Positions 17,722 through 26,315 of a stretch of 64,000 bases of DNA are shown piece after piece (positions within the stretch are counted from its first letter, which is position 1; each line of letters opens with the position of its first letter). This DNA comes from Chloroflexota bacterium. Its GTDB lineage: Bacteria > Chloroflexota > Anaerolineae > UBA7937 > B3-Chlor. The stretch is taken from NCBI GenBank assembly GCA_030603665.1, contig JAUVXJ010000016.1, positions 19,427-83,426 on the forward strand. Direction: 5' to 3'. Below the pieces are notes generated by a model. The model was not told where the DNA came from, did no database searches, and saw nothing but the letters and a program-made list of their open reading frames with translations. A program made the position numbers and the translations under genes.

Positions 17722-19536
17722 GTGGCTCTGGTAACCGGGATCGAGGGATCCCGTGAGGGTCTGGGCCGGATGGAAGAAGGATTCGAGTTTGAGTCGGTTT
17801 TGGTCGCCGACTGTGGCAGCACAACAACCCGTGTGGCATTGATCGATCTGGTTGGAGATGAGTTCCGCCTCGTCGCGACCGGAGAGACTGCGACGACCGT
17901 CGAGGTACCGTGGTCGAGGATCTCCATGGGGGTTTGCGAGGCGATCCGCCAGATCGAGCGGGTGACAGGTCGAGTGCTGTTGTCGGGCCAAGGTCAACTT
18001 GTCGTTCCCGAGAGAGATGATGGGAGCGGGGTCGACGGGCTTGTGACGACCGTCAATGCAGCTGTCCCCCTGCGTGTGGCCGTTGTGGGGCTTATACGTG
18101 GCCTTAGCGTTGAGAGTCTGCTGAAGGCTACCGACTGTTCCTACGTTGTCGTTCAGAGCGACATCGCGGGGGATGACAGAGCGGGCGGCAGCGGAGATGG
18201 TGGCGGGATTGCAGCCATGCTGACGGACACCCTGCGGAATCGGCCCGATGTTGTTCTGCTCGGTGGCGGGATTGACGGTGGCGCGGTGGCGCCGGTCCTA
18301 GACGCGGCCATGGATGTTGCCGCGGCTCTCTCAGCTCTTGGAGAAGGGGGGAGAATACACGTCGTCTTCGCTGGCAACACTGCGTTGCGGACCGACATAG
18401 CCAGAATCTTGGGCGAATGCTCGAACCTGCGTGTTGTGGACAACGTTCGTCCCACCCTGGCGGAGGAGAACCTGGGAGCTGCTGAGGAGGAGCTACGCAG
18501 ACTATATCGAGAGGCCAAGATGGGCCGAGTGCCTGGGTTCGGGGAACTCAAGTCCTGGGCCTTGGCACCCATCATGACCACCGCCGAGGGTCTTGAGTTT
18601 GTGCTGAGGTATCTGTCTCGCCTGTATCAGCTGAATACTCTGGCGGTGGACGTGGGCAGCGCTGCCACGCACGTGGCCGGACTGGTGGGGGGACGCTACG
18701 GATCCACGGTCAGTGCTCAGCTAGGGGTAGGCTACAGCATATCCCATGTTCTGGACCAGGTGGGCATGGATCGGGTTCTGCGATGGCTGCCTTTCGAGGT
18801 AGACGCAGAGGAGGCCCACAACTACATACTCAACAAGTCGCTCAGGCCCATGACCGTGCCTGAGACCGAGGAAGGTCTTCTGCTTGAGCAGGCAGCGGCC
18901 CGTGAGGCCATCCGCTTGACGTTGGAGAGGGCGAGAAGCCGGTGGCTGGGTAGTGGGGCTCCCGCTGACCAGGGGTTGATGCCGGCGCTAGACTTGATCG
19001 TGGGCAGAGGAGAGGTTCTCTCCCGGGCACCCAGCCGGGGCCAGGCGGCCCTGATCCTGCTCGACGCCATACAGCCCACAGGTCTGTGTACTCTTGCGTT
19101 GGATCAGGCTTCACTGCTACCTCAACTCGGGGCACTGGCCTCGGTCCACCCACTGGCGGCTGCTCAGGCGGTGGCAGGGGATGGCCTGCTCAAACTCGGC
19201 ACCGTGATCGCTGTATCGGGCAGCGGAAGAATCGGGCGTGTAGCCTTGAAGCTCAAGATAGAATATGATGATGGTCAGACAATCAGGGCGGAGGTGCCCT
19301 ACGGTGAGCTGGAGGTAGTCCCATTGATGACCGGCAAGCGGGCTGTTGTGGAGTTGCGCCCGAGTTCACAGTTTGATATTGGCCTGGGAAGCAGGGGTAG
19401 AGGCGCCACGACGGAGGTGGATGGAGGGGCGCTGGGGATCATCGTTGACGCTCGAGGGCGACCCCTTTCCTTGCCCGGAGATGGTGAGAAGCGCCAGTCA
19501 AAGATCCGGGAGTGGATGGGAGAGCTAGGGTCGTAG
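17722..19536 (+). CDS. Glutamate mutase L (GlmL/MutL)-family ASKHA ATPase
   Basis: A 604-residue protein of the GlmL/MutL family, an ASKHA-fold group named from a gene beside clostridial glutamate mutase and thought to be a chaperone or reactivase. The first phosphate motif is VADCGSTTTRVALIDLVG (about residues 29-46) and the second TLAVDVGSAATHVAGLVGG (about residue 309). A DVVLLGGGIDGGAV loop lies between. The start is GTG 17722 or possibly ATG 17770, which has better spacing. No glutamate mutase S or E subunit or other B12 enzyme is nearby. It lies between membrane-protein genes instead, so a role as the ATPase of the neighbouring membrane system is inferred. Confidence 0.85.
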   Translation: MALVTGIEGSREGLGRMEEGFEFESVLVADCGSTTTRVALIDLVGDEFRLVATGETATTVEVPWSRISMGVCEAIRQIERVTGRVLLSGQGQLVVPERDDGSGVDGLVTTVNAAVPLRVAVVGLIRGLSVESLLKATDCSYVVVQSDIAGDDRAGGSGDGGGIAAMLTDTLRNRPDVVLLGGGIDGGAVAPVLDAAMDVAAALSALGEGGRIHVVFAGNTALRTDIARILGECSNLRVVDNVRPTLAEENLGAAEEELRRLYREAKMGRVPGFGELKSWALAPIMTTAEGLEFVLRYLSRLYQLNTLAVDVGSAATHVAGLVGGRYGSTVSAQLGVGYSISHVLDQVGMDRVLRWLPFEVDAEEAHNYILNKSLRPMTVPETEEGLLLEQAAAREAIRLTLERARSRWLGSGAPADQGLMPALDLIVGRGEVLSRAPSRGQAALILLDAIQPTGLCTLALDQASLLPQLGALASVHPLAAAQAVAGDGLLKLGTVIAVSGSGRIGRVALKLKIEYDDGQTIRAEVPYGELEVVPLMTGKRAVVELRPSSQFDIGLGSRGRGATTEVDGGALGIIVDARGRPLSLPGDGEKRQSKIREWMGELGS

Positions 19537-19547
19537 GGGATGGGGAG

Positions 19548-20624
19548 ATGCCGTATCATCCCTTTGTAACCCGTGTGGTGCCGAACATGGTGCTTAGACG
19601 AGAGCGGATGCTCCCCTTCAGGGGGGAGGTCCTGGTCGGCACAGGTTCGCGGGTACGCCCAACAGACATCATTGGTCGAACGGCCGTTCCAGGCGAGACG
19701 CGCCTGCTGAACGTAGCGAAGGCCCTGGCGCTGGACAGCTCCGATCTATCCCCTTACGTCCGAGTGAGCATCGGAGACGATGTCCAAGTAGGGGACATGC
19801 TGGCCGCTGGAGGCGGCGCGTCGCGCCTGTTTGGCCGGGGCTACCGGTCGCCGGTGGCGGGAATGGTGGCCGGGATCTCGCACGGGCGAATACTCATCCA
19901 ATCCACTCGAAGCACGCTGGAACTTCCCGCCCACTATCGGGGTACTGTGATCAATGTGATGTCTGGTCTGGGCGCGATCATCGAGGTGAAGGGGGCGCTG
20001 ATTCAGGGGATTTGGGGCTCTGACAAAGAGGGTTTCGGCGTTCTGAACGTGATGGTCGATGATCCAGATCAGCCCATTGACCACGAAGGCATAGACATGA
20101 GTTGTCGTGGTACCATACTCGTGGGAGCCTCCTGCGTCAACGAGCGGACCTTGTATCGATCTCAGGAGGCGGAGGTGCAGGGCATGGTGCTCGGCGGCTT
20201 GCAGACAGGGCTTGTGGATGTCGCAGAGTCGATAGGCTACCCCGTGGTGGTGACGGAGGGGATGGGCGAATTCCCGATCTCGGACCCCGTGTTCGATTTG
20301 CTGAAGGCTTATCAGGGTCAGGAGGTCTCGATACGAGGTACCATGGAAGCGCGGGGAGGGGCTGCCCGCCCAGAGGTGATCATCTACGCTTCCTATGCGG
20401 GAGGGGACGCAGAACTTGAACTCCGACCTGAGTTTCTCCTGGAGCGTGGCTCTCGGGTGCGGATAGTGCGCGGGCCATATATGGGCAGGACGGGTACAAT
20501 GATAGGTTTCCCTCCTCGCGCCAGAATGCTGTCCACCGGTGTTATGGCTCTGGGGGCTGAGGTTCGGCTGGAGAGCGGTGAGGAGATCTTCGTGGCAAGT
20601 GCAAATGTGGAATCTCTTGGATAA
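19548..20624 (+). CDS. Unknown protein with lipoyl/hairpin-like and KOW-like parts
   Basis: A 358-residue soluble protein I cannot name. The frame is open from GTG 19512, but ATG 19548 follows GGGGATGGGGAG and is preferred; either way it begins within or right after the GlmL-like gene. The N-terminal half (GEVLVGTGSRVRPTDIIGRT and VRVSIGDDVQVGDMLAAGGG) resembles the beta-hairpins of lipoyl or RNA polymerase hybrid-motif domains. The C-terminal GSRVRIVRGPYMGRTGTM (about 305-322) is KOW-like, as in NusG and some ribosomal proteins. It may be an assembly or adaptor protein for the cluster. Function is unknown. Confidence 0.65.
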   Translation: MPYHPFVTRVVPNMVLRRERMLPFRGEVLVGTGSRVRPTDIIGRTAVPGETRLLNVAKALALDSSDLSPYVRVSIGDDVQVGDMLAAGGGASRLFGRGYRSPVAGMVAGISHGRILIQSTRSTLELPAHYRGTVINVMSGLGAIIEVKGALIQGIWGSDKEGFGVLNVMVDDPDQPIDHEGIDMSCRGTILVGASCVNERTLYRSQEAEVQGMVLGGLQTGLVDVAESIGYPVVVTEGMGEFPISDPVFDLLKAYQGQEVSIRGTMEARGGAARPEVIIYASYAGGDAELELRPEFLLERGSRVRIVRGPYMGRTGTMIGFPPRARMLSTGVMALGAEVRLESGEEIFVASANVESLG

Positions 20625-20762
20625 GAGATGTAGCCGGTCCGGCCTCACTCGCCGGGGAGTAGGCCAATCAGTGGGTGGTCCACCCGGGATGTTGGGCGTG
20701 CCTGGCTGGGCCACGATCAGTGATGACGGAGCATCACTCGTTAATCAGATGGGAGGGAGAAG

Positions 20763-21197
20763 ATGACGGAATCCAGTGGAGGACAGAACAGGCTTTTCCT
20801 CATCGTCGTTGTGGGCCTGGTTGGACTACTGATGATCGGCATGGTGGCCATCGCAGGCCTGGTTGTGTACACCAGGTTTCTGGCCCCCGCGGCGACGCCC
20901 ACTGTGGTGGCCGGAGTGACGCCCAGTGCTGCGCCCACGGTGGCACCTACAGCCACCGGACCTCCTGCTGAGGTGGCCACGCCAACCCCTGAAGGAGGAG
21001 CGCCCACACCCACACTGGTGATTCAAGAAGGGACGCCTCCGCCTGAAGGACCGACCCCTACGGCCACTGCGACGCCCGAGGGAGGCGGAGAGATGGCGCC
21101 CACAGGTTTCGGGCCGCTGGAAGCATTCGTGGGTGGCCTTGCCCTGGTGCTGATCATTCTGCTGGTCCGCAGGGTGAGGCTGAGTTCTGGGACATAG
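20763..21197 (+). CDS. Thr/Pro-rich protein with two membrane anchors
   Basis: A 144-residue protein after GGGAGGGAGA. It has an N-terminal helix (LFLIVVVGLVGLLMIGMVAI, about residues 11-30), a low-complexity Thr/Pro/Ala/Gly region (about 40-105), then APTGFGPLEA, a second helix (FVGGLALVLIILLV) and a basic end RRVRLSSGT. The PTG-helix-basic tail arrangement resembles a C-terminal cell-surface sorting signal, though it is not a canonical LPXTG. It is the last gene of the cluster on this strand. Likely a surface or stalk protein, inferred from layout only. Confidence 0.65.
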   Translation: MTESSGGQNRLFLIVVVGLVGLLMIGMVAIAGLVVYTRFLAPAATPTVVAGVTPSAAPTVAPTATGPPAEVATPTPEGGAPTPTLVIQEGTPPPEGPTPTATATPEGGGEMAPTGFGPLEAFVGGLALVLIILLVRRVRLSSGT

Positions 21198-21329
21198 CGG
21201 CCAACCCCTTGCATCGGAGGACAGAGTTGAGTCGGCTGCCGCCCTGGTGCGAAGGAGTGGTGCAGCTGTTTGGGGCACGCAGCTGACGCACATGGAGTTT
21301 CATCGTCCTAACACGTGTCCGTCCGGAGA

Positions 21330-21358
21330 TTGACATACTTTGTGGCTCGGGTTATAAT
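21330..21358 (+). promoter_or_regulatory. Perfect consensus sigma-70 promoter
   Basis: TTGACA (21330-21335) and TATAAT (21353-21358) match consensus at all 12 positions with 17-base spacing. The next gene on this strand starts more than 600 bases downstream, so the site may drive a long leader or a small RNA as well as the catabolic operon. Confidence 0.8.
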
Positions 21359-21990
21359 ACCAGCTGCCTCTCGTGGTGGCCGGAGGCCTGGGTGCGATGT
21401 CCCACCGCAGAGTAGAGGAGCTTCTGAGGGACCGTGAACGAGCAATGAGAGCGCCGAGTGCATCTTTGGATTCTCTGTCACCCATCTTTCTCCCCTCTTG
21501 TCTCGTCACCGTGCCTGCGACAGGCAACGGTTCTTATCTGTACGGCATCTCGGGCTGGCACAGAGTCGAGATTCGGCATCATGCCCACATCAGTCTGGCT
21601 GCAATCCGGTGGCCCGCAACGGCGGCCGCGCCGGGAGTGAGCCAGCCTCCCCTCGGTGCCGTCAACCACGGAATCAAGGAGGTCCTTGCGACAGTCCGGC
21701 GTTCGTGGAGTGGTGCACCGGCCTACACAGACTGCTTGCCACACCAACATCGCTTCCTGGCAAGGGGAGGTTCCTTGGCCGTTGTGGGTCGGGCGTAGTT
21801 CATGCGTCTACGCACAGCCCTGAGCTATCCATTTGTGAGGAAAAGTACCCTTTTTTGTCGGTCCCGGTTCGCTGAGGAGATGGAGATGGCGAACTGTGGC
21901 AGTTGAAACGCACTGTGCGACGTGCTCGGGATGACCGACCAGTCCCGGTGATGAGTGAAAGGAATCAATACGAAAGGAGTATGGCACCAA
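21359..21990 (+). other. Long leader or small-RNA region, no gene recognised
   Basis: These 632 bases lie between the perfect promoter and the first catabolic gene. Frames through it (for example 21373-21798) have no ribosome binding site and look non-coding. Near the expected 5' end the sequence can fold: TGGG (21389-21392) with CCCA about 8 bases on, inside CTCT/AGAG arms (about 21368-21412). It does not match tmRNA, RNase P, SRP RNA or a riboswitch that I can recognise. Confidence 0.35.
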
Positions 21991-22743
21991 ATGGCTCTGG
22001 TTGAAGGTAAGAATGCTATCGTCACGGGCGGTAGTCTGGGCATTGGGACCGCGATCTCTCTGGAACTGGCACAGGAGGGGGCCAATGTGGCTCTCACCTA
22101 CCGCAGTCATCCGGAAGAGGCCAAGGAAGTTGCCCGCAAGATAGTGGAGATGGGCCGGAAGTCGATGGCGTACCAGATCGACGTGTCGGACTACGCCGCC
22201 GCGCAAGAGATGGTTGACAAGGTGGTGGAGGAGTTCGGCGGATTGGACATCCTGGTCTGCAACGCTGGCATGAACTGGGACGGCGTCATCTGGAAGATGA
22301 CGGAGGAGCAGTGGGATCGGGTCATTGCCGTGAACCTGAAGGGATACTTCAACTTCGCGCGGGCCGCGACGCCGATCTTCAGGGAGCAACAGTCGGGCAA
22401 GATCGTCAATGTGACGTCGATCAACGGACTGCGCGGCAAGTTCGGCCAGACCAACTACTCTGCTTCAAAGGCGGGGATCATCGGGCTGACCAAGGCCATG
22501 GCCAGGGAGCTTGGAAGGTATGGCGTTAACGTCAATGCAGTGGCCCCTGGGCTGATAGAGACAGAGATGCTCCGCCAGAACCCAGCCCGCGACAAGGTGG
22601 AGGCGATGGCCCTGGGAGAGATAGTACTCGGTAGACTGGGACAGCCGGAGGAGGTGGCTGCGGTAGTGAGTTTTCTCTCAAGCGACAAGGGCCGCCATAT
22701 CACAGGCGAAGTAATCACCGTGGACGGAGGACAGTACATCTAG
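21991..22743 (+). CDS. FabG-like SDR oxidoreductase
   Basis: A 250-residue classical short-chain dehydrogenase. The frame opens at 21955, but ATG 21991 begins the fold directly (ALVEGKNAIVTGG) and AAAGGAG lies upstream. Motifs are TGGSLGIG for NAD(P) binding (about residues 12-19), NAG, the catalytic Ser and Tyr/Lys in YSASK (about 153-157), and PG near 185. FabG-type enzymes interconvert 3-oxoacyl and 3-hydroxyacyl thioesters. Here, 10 bases ahead of a dienoyl-CoA hydratase-like gene, it may oxidise a cyclic or linear hydroxyacyl-CoA (compare BadH). Substrate is inferred. Confidence 0.85.
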   Translation: MALVEGKNAIVTGGSLGIGTAISLELAQEGANVALTYRSHPEEAKEVARKIVEMGRKSMAYQIDVSDYAAAQEMVDKVVEEFGGLDILVCNAGMNWDGVIWKMTEEQWDRVIAVNLKGYFNFARAATPIFREQQSGKIVNVTSINGLRGKFGQTNYSASKAGIIGLTKAMARELGRYGVNVNAVAPGLIETEMLRQNPARDKVEAMALGEIVLGRLGQPEEVAAVVSFLSSDKGRHITGEVITVDGGQYI

Positions 22744-22753
22744 CGGGGGCGGT

Positions 22754-23527
22754 ATGACCAAGGAGTTGCGGAAAATCGTTCTGGAGCGGGAAGACGGCGT
22801 GGTCAAGATCACGCTCAACCATCCTCCAGTGAATATCATGGATATCCCTACCATGAGGGAGATCAACGTAGCCTTGGAGAGCCTGCAAGACGACGACGAG
22901 ATCAAAGCGGTCCTCTTCGGCGCGACGGGCAAGGCCTTCTGCGCGGGTGTGGATGTGAAGGACCACACAGCGGACAAAGTGGACGAGATGGTGGAGGTCT
23001 TTCACAGAATCTTCCGGCTGATGTGGTCTCTCGATGTCCCCACCGTGGCTGCGGTCAACGGAGCAGCTCTGGGGGGCGGATGTGAGTTGGTCACCTTCTG
23101 CGATATGGTGATCGCGTCAGAGAGAGCCACTTTTGGCCAGCCCGAGATCCAGGTGGGGGTGTATCCGCCAATCGCCGCGGTGACGTTCCCTCGCTTGATG
23201 TCTTACATGAAGGCTATGGAGCTTCTTCTCACGGGGGCCGTCATCGATGCACGGGAGGCAGAGCGGCTGGGAATAGTCAACAAGGTCGTGCCGGTGGAGT
23301 CCTTCGAAGCCGAAGTTGCGAGCTTCGTGGGCAAGCTGACCTCTCTGAGCAGCGTCGTCCTGCGATTGACCAAACGGGCTACGCTGCAAGGGTTGGCTCT
23401 GGGCTTTGAGGAGGCTCTAGCCCTCTCCGAAGATCTGTACCTCAACCAGTTGATGAAAACGGAGGACGCAGCCGAAGGGCTCCAGGCTTTCATGGAGAAG
23501 AGAAAGCCGGTCTGGAAGGGCAAGTAG
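22754..23527 (+). CDS. dch: Crotonase family, likely cyclohexa-1,5-dienecarbonyl-CoA hydratase
   Basis: A 257-residue enoyl-CoA hydratase/isomerase. Both catalytic glutamates of crotonases are expected: one in GGGCELVTFCD (about residues 98-108) and one in FGQPEIQVGVYPP (about 120-132). The segments PPVNIMDIPTMREIN, VGVYPPIAAVTFPRLM and AVIDAREAERLGIVNKVVP are those I associate with Dch/BamR, which hydrates the dienoyl-CoA made by benzoyl-CoA reductase. Genes for the next two pathway enzymes lie at 37050 and 28308, which supports this. An ordinary enoyl-CoA hydratase is the alternative. It shares its operon with the SDR upstream. Confidence 0.75.
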   Translation: MTKELRKIVLEREDGVVKITLNHPPVNIMDIPTMREINVALESLQDDDEIKAVLFGATGKAFCAGVDVKDHTADKVDEMVEVFHRIFRLMWSLDVPTVAAVNGAALGGGCELVTFCDMVIASERATFGQPEIQVGVYPPIAAVTFPRLMSYMKAMELLLTGAVIDAREAERLGIVNKVVPVESFEAEVASFVGKLTSLSSVVLRLTKRATLQGLALGFEEALALSEDLYLNQLMKTEDAAEGLQAFMEKRKPVWKGK

Positions 23528-23533
23528 CCTTTC

Positions 23534-24334
23534 ATGCACGGGATGGCAGGGGACATACCGCCCGAAGACTTCGTGGTCGCCCTTTGCAGGGAGGCAGGGC
23601 GGGTGAGCTTGAGCAAGTGGGGAGGTAGCCTCCAGATCAGTCGAAAGGGCGAGGTGGATCTCGTTACCGATGTGGATCTGGCCCTGGAGGAGCTGATCAG
23701 GGAGTCCATCATCCGGCAATTCCCCAAGCACAGCGTCGTCGGGGAAGAGCGATGGCACGAGGATACCGCTCGGCGAGCAGACTACGTTTGGCTCGTCGAT
23801 CCCCTGGACGGCACGACGAACTATGTTCACGGGCATCCTGTGTTCTGTGTGTCAGTAGCGCTGATGCACATGGGGGACGTCATCCTGGGCTGTGTCTATG
23901 ACCCATTGCGCGACGAACTCTTCTACGCCGCGAAGGATGCGGGGGCCACCCTCAATCACGGTCCGCTCTCGGTCTCCCATACGAACAGCCTGATCTCCTC
24001 GCTTCTGTCCACCGGTTTTCCCTATGAGCGGGCCAGTATTGACGATAGTAACGTGGACCAGTTGGGCAAGCTCATCAACGGGATACAGGGGGTTCGGCGC
24101 AGCGGATCGCTGGCGCTGGACCTGGCCTACGTGGCGGCGGGTCGGCTCGATGGCCACTGGGAGTTTCACGTCAAGCCTTGGGATGTCGCCGCCGGAAGTC
24201 TGATGGTTAGCGAGGCCGGAGGTCGGGTCTCCGCCGTGGTGGGTGATACGTGGAGCCCCTTTGAGACGGACATTGTGGCGACCAACGGGGAGATCCACGA
24301 GGCGCTGGTCGCCGCTCTGCGACGGGATGGGTGA
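23534..24334 (+). CDS. Inositol monophosphatase family protein
   Basis: A 266-residue Mg-dependent phosphatase of the IMPase/SuhB/CysQ family. Metal ligands are in GEE (about residue 74) and DPLDGTTNYVHG (about 89-100), with a C-terminal WDVAAGSLMVSEAGG motif that holds the family Asp (about 216). Likely substrates are inositol phosphate, or a sugar or nucleotide phosphate. It follows the hydratase by 6 bases and runs into the NUDIX gene, so it is co-transcribed with catabolic genes. Its role there is not obvious; it may be a passenger or take part in nucleotide recycling. Confidence 0.88.
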   Translation: MHGMAGDIPPEDFVVALCREAGRVSLSKWGGSLQISRKGEVDLVTDVDLALEELIRESIIRQFPKHSVVGEERWHEDTARRADYVWLVDPLDGTTNYVHGHPVFCVSVALMHMGDVILGCVYDPLRDELFYAAKDAGATLNHGPLSVSHTNSLISSLLSTGFPYERASIDDSNVDQLGKLINGIQGVRRSGSLALDLAYVAAGRLDGHWEFHVKPWDVAAGSLMVSEAGGRVSAVVGDTWSPFETDIVATNGEIHEALVAALRRDG

Positions 24335-24393
24335 AATCGACACTGGATATCCATCACTGCGGATGCTCTCGGCGAGGCGGTGGGACAGCAGCT

Positions 24394-25038
24394 ATGTACG
24401 TTGATGCGAGGGAGATAGACGAGATTGAGGCGAAGTTCGGCAAGCCCCGGGTCTTGTATCTGGAGCACGAGATAAGGGACGCGGAGATTGATTTCGTGAG
24501 GGCCACTCAGAAGCACGGTCGTGCTCACGATATCACGCTGTTCATCTTCGATGGTGACCACCTCGCCCTGATCAGAAAACACGCGTTTCCACGACCGATA
24601 TTCCGAGCCCCGAGTGGAGGCCTGAACCCCGGAGAGTCGTTTGAGGACGGGGCGCGGCGCGAGGCGTTGGAGGAGACCGGACTGGAAATCGAGTTGGAGA
24701 GGTATCTGCTCCGCATACACGCACGCTTCACCAGTGAACGGGATCACCTTGACTGGACTAGCCACGTCCTGCAGGCCAGGAAGGTTCGGGGGAGGCTGGA
24801 GGCGCGAGACACGTCAGAGATCGCTGAGACGAAATACGGGACCATTGAGGAGCTACAGGGACCGATCCGACAGGCTCTATTGGATAGTGGGCGTGGCCTG
24901 CTGGCGTATCGCGTCATCCTCACCGATGCAGCGGTAGAGGAGTTGCGCGGCCGGGCCAGCAGAGTCGACAGTGCAGGTAAGTGTGACGAAGAAACCGGGA
25001 CAGCCCAGGTGAGCGAACTCGCGGAAGAGGTTGAGTGA
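24394..25038 (+). CDS. NUDIX hydrolase
   Basis: A 214-residue NUDIX hydrolase. The frame opens at GTG 24331, overlapping the phosphatase stop, but ATG 24394 begins the part that looks conserved. The NUDIX box is complete: GGLNPGESFEDGARREALEETGL fits G-x5-E-x7-REUxEExGU in two adjacent pieces. It hydrolyses a nucleoside diphosphate linked to another group; the exact substrate cannot be read, and CoA, NADH and ADP-sugars are all possible. The stop overlaps the start of the MFS gene (TGATG), so the two are coupled. The last 30 residues are charged and probably disordered. Confidence 0.85.
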   Translation: MYVDAREIDEIEAKFGKPRVLYLEHEIRDAEIDFVRATQKHGRAHDITLFIFDGDHLALIRKHAFPRPIFRAPSGGLNPGESFEDGARREALEETGLEIELERYLLRIHARFTSERDHLDWTSHVLQARKVRGRLEARDTSEIAETKYGTIEELQGPIRQALLDSGRGLLAYRVILTDAAVEELRGRASRVDSAGKCDEETGTAQVSELAEEVE

Positions 25039-26291
25039 TGGGTGGGGAATCGGGTCGCCAGAGAGGGGGGCTGCACTACGGCTGGATCATCGCCATCATG
25101 GGCGTGATCACGGTGCTGGGGGCATTGGGCCTTGCGCGGTTTGGCTACACCATGATCCTGCCGAGCATGAAGGAGGGGTTGGGTCTGACCGATAGTCAGG
25201 CCGGCGATCTCGCCACGGCCAACATGATAGGCTATCTCGTGATGGCGGTTACCTGTGGGTATCTGGCCTCGCGCTTCGGACCGAGGGTAGTGATCGCGAT
25301 CTTCATGTGTATCATCAGCGGCTCAATGATTCTGACCGGCATGGCACCCAACTATCAGGTAGCCTTGATCGGTCGGTTGTTGACTGGCGTGGGCAGCGGA
25401 GGCACCAATGTGCCGGTGATGGGCCTTATACCGGCCTGGTTTGGAGCCAAGAGAAGGGGCCTGGCGACGGGCATAGTGGTGAGCGGTTCCAGCTTTGGTA
25501 TGGTGATGACCGGGCTCTTGGTGCCAGCGATCCTCAGTCGGTGGGGAGGTATCGGTTGGCGCTACTCGTGGTTCTATCTGTCTTGTTTTGCCCTCGTGAT
25601 CGCGGTCCTCGGGTATGTGATATTGAGGAACCATCCTCGTGACAAGGGCCTGTCGCCCATCGGAGGGGAGGAAACGGTTAGCGCTGCCGCCGTGCCGAGG
25701 TCGGCTGCGCTGCAGTGGGGATTGGTCTACAGGTCAGCACCGGTCTGGCACTTGGCCCTCATCTACGTCCTCTTCGGATTCTCGTACATCATCTACACGA
25801 CGTTTTTTGCCCGCTACCTGACGTGGGAGGCGGGCTTCACCACGGAGGCGGCTGGGGCCCTGTGGTCAGTAGTGGGCATGGTGAGCATCATCAGTGGCTT
25901 CATCTGGGGAACGGTCTCAGACATAGTGGGGAGGAAGTATGGCCTAGCCATCGTCTACTTCCTACAGTTCCTGTGCTTCACCATCTTCGGTCTGTGGAAG
26001 GCCCCCGCTGGGTACTACCTATCGGCTCTGCTCTTCGCGCTGACAGCTTGGAGCATACCGTGCATCATGGCCGCAGCCAGCGGCGATCTATTGGGGGCAA
26101 GACTGGCTCCTGCTGCCCTTGGGTTCATGACCCTGTTCTTTGGCGTGGGGCAGGCGTCCGGTACCTTTGTGGGCGGACGCATTGCCGACTTTACAGGGTC
26201 CTATGCGGCTGCCTTCGTCATCGCCGGCGCCGCGGCTCTCATAGGAGTTGTGGCTTCGCTCTTTCTGAGGGCTCCAGAAAAGGCTCTATAG
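25038..26291 (+). CDS. MFS transporter, OFA/aromatic-acid type
   Basis: A 12-helix major facilitator of about 417 residues; GTG 25035 or ATG 25038 both fit. The N-terminal half has an Arg in ALGLARFGYTMILPSM and the loop ASRFGPRVVI. The central loop leads into HLALIYVLFGFSYIIYTTFF, and the second half has DIVGRKYGLAIV. The layout is that of anion antiporters such as the CynX/NimT and OFA groups, which carry small carboxylates. In this operon an aromatic or aliphatic acid is likely, giving a second uptake route beside the ABC importer. Substrate is inferred. Confidence 0.85.
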   Translation: MGGESGRQRGGLHYGWIIAIMGVITVLGALGLARFGYTMILPSMKEGLGLTDSQAGDLATANMIGYLVMAVTCGYLASRFGPRVVIAIFMCIISGSMILTGMAPNYQVALIGRLLTGVGSGGTNVPVMGLIPAWFGAKRRGLATGIVVSGSSFGMVMTGLLVPAILSRWGGIGWRYSWFYLSCFALVIAVLGYVILRNHPRDKGLSPIGGEETVSAAAVPRSAALQWGLVYRSAPVWHLALIYVLFGFSYIIYTTFFARYLTWEAGFTTEAAGALWSVVGMVSIISGFIWGTVSDIVGRKYGLAIVYFLQFLCFTIFGLWKAPAGYYLSALLFALTAWSIPCIMAAASGDLLGARLAPAALGFMTLFFGVGQASGTFVGGRIADFTGSYAAAFVIAGAAALIGVVASLFLRAPEKAL

Positions 26292-26315
26292 AGGACTGCA
26301 AAGGAGGTATATACA

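Noticed and set aside
17722..19536. Idea that the GlmL-like protein is one of the BcrA/BadF activases
   Set aside because: It is twice as long, lacks the KCAAGTG and FCTVF cysteine motifs and fits GlmL/MutL; only the ASKHA fold is shared.
21373..21875. Frames of 125-141 codons after the perfect promoter
   Set aside because: No ribosome binding site, no protein-like pattern; treated as leader or small RNA.
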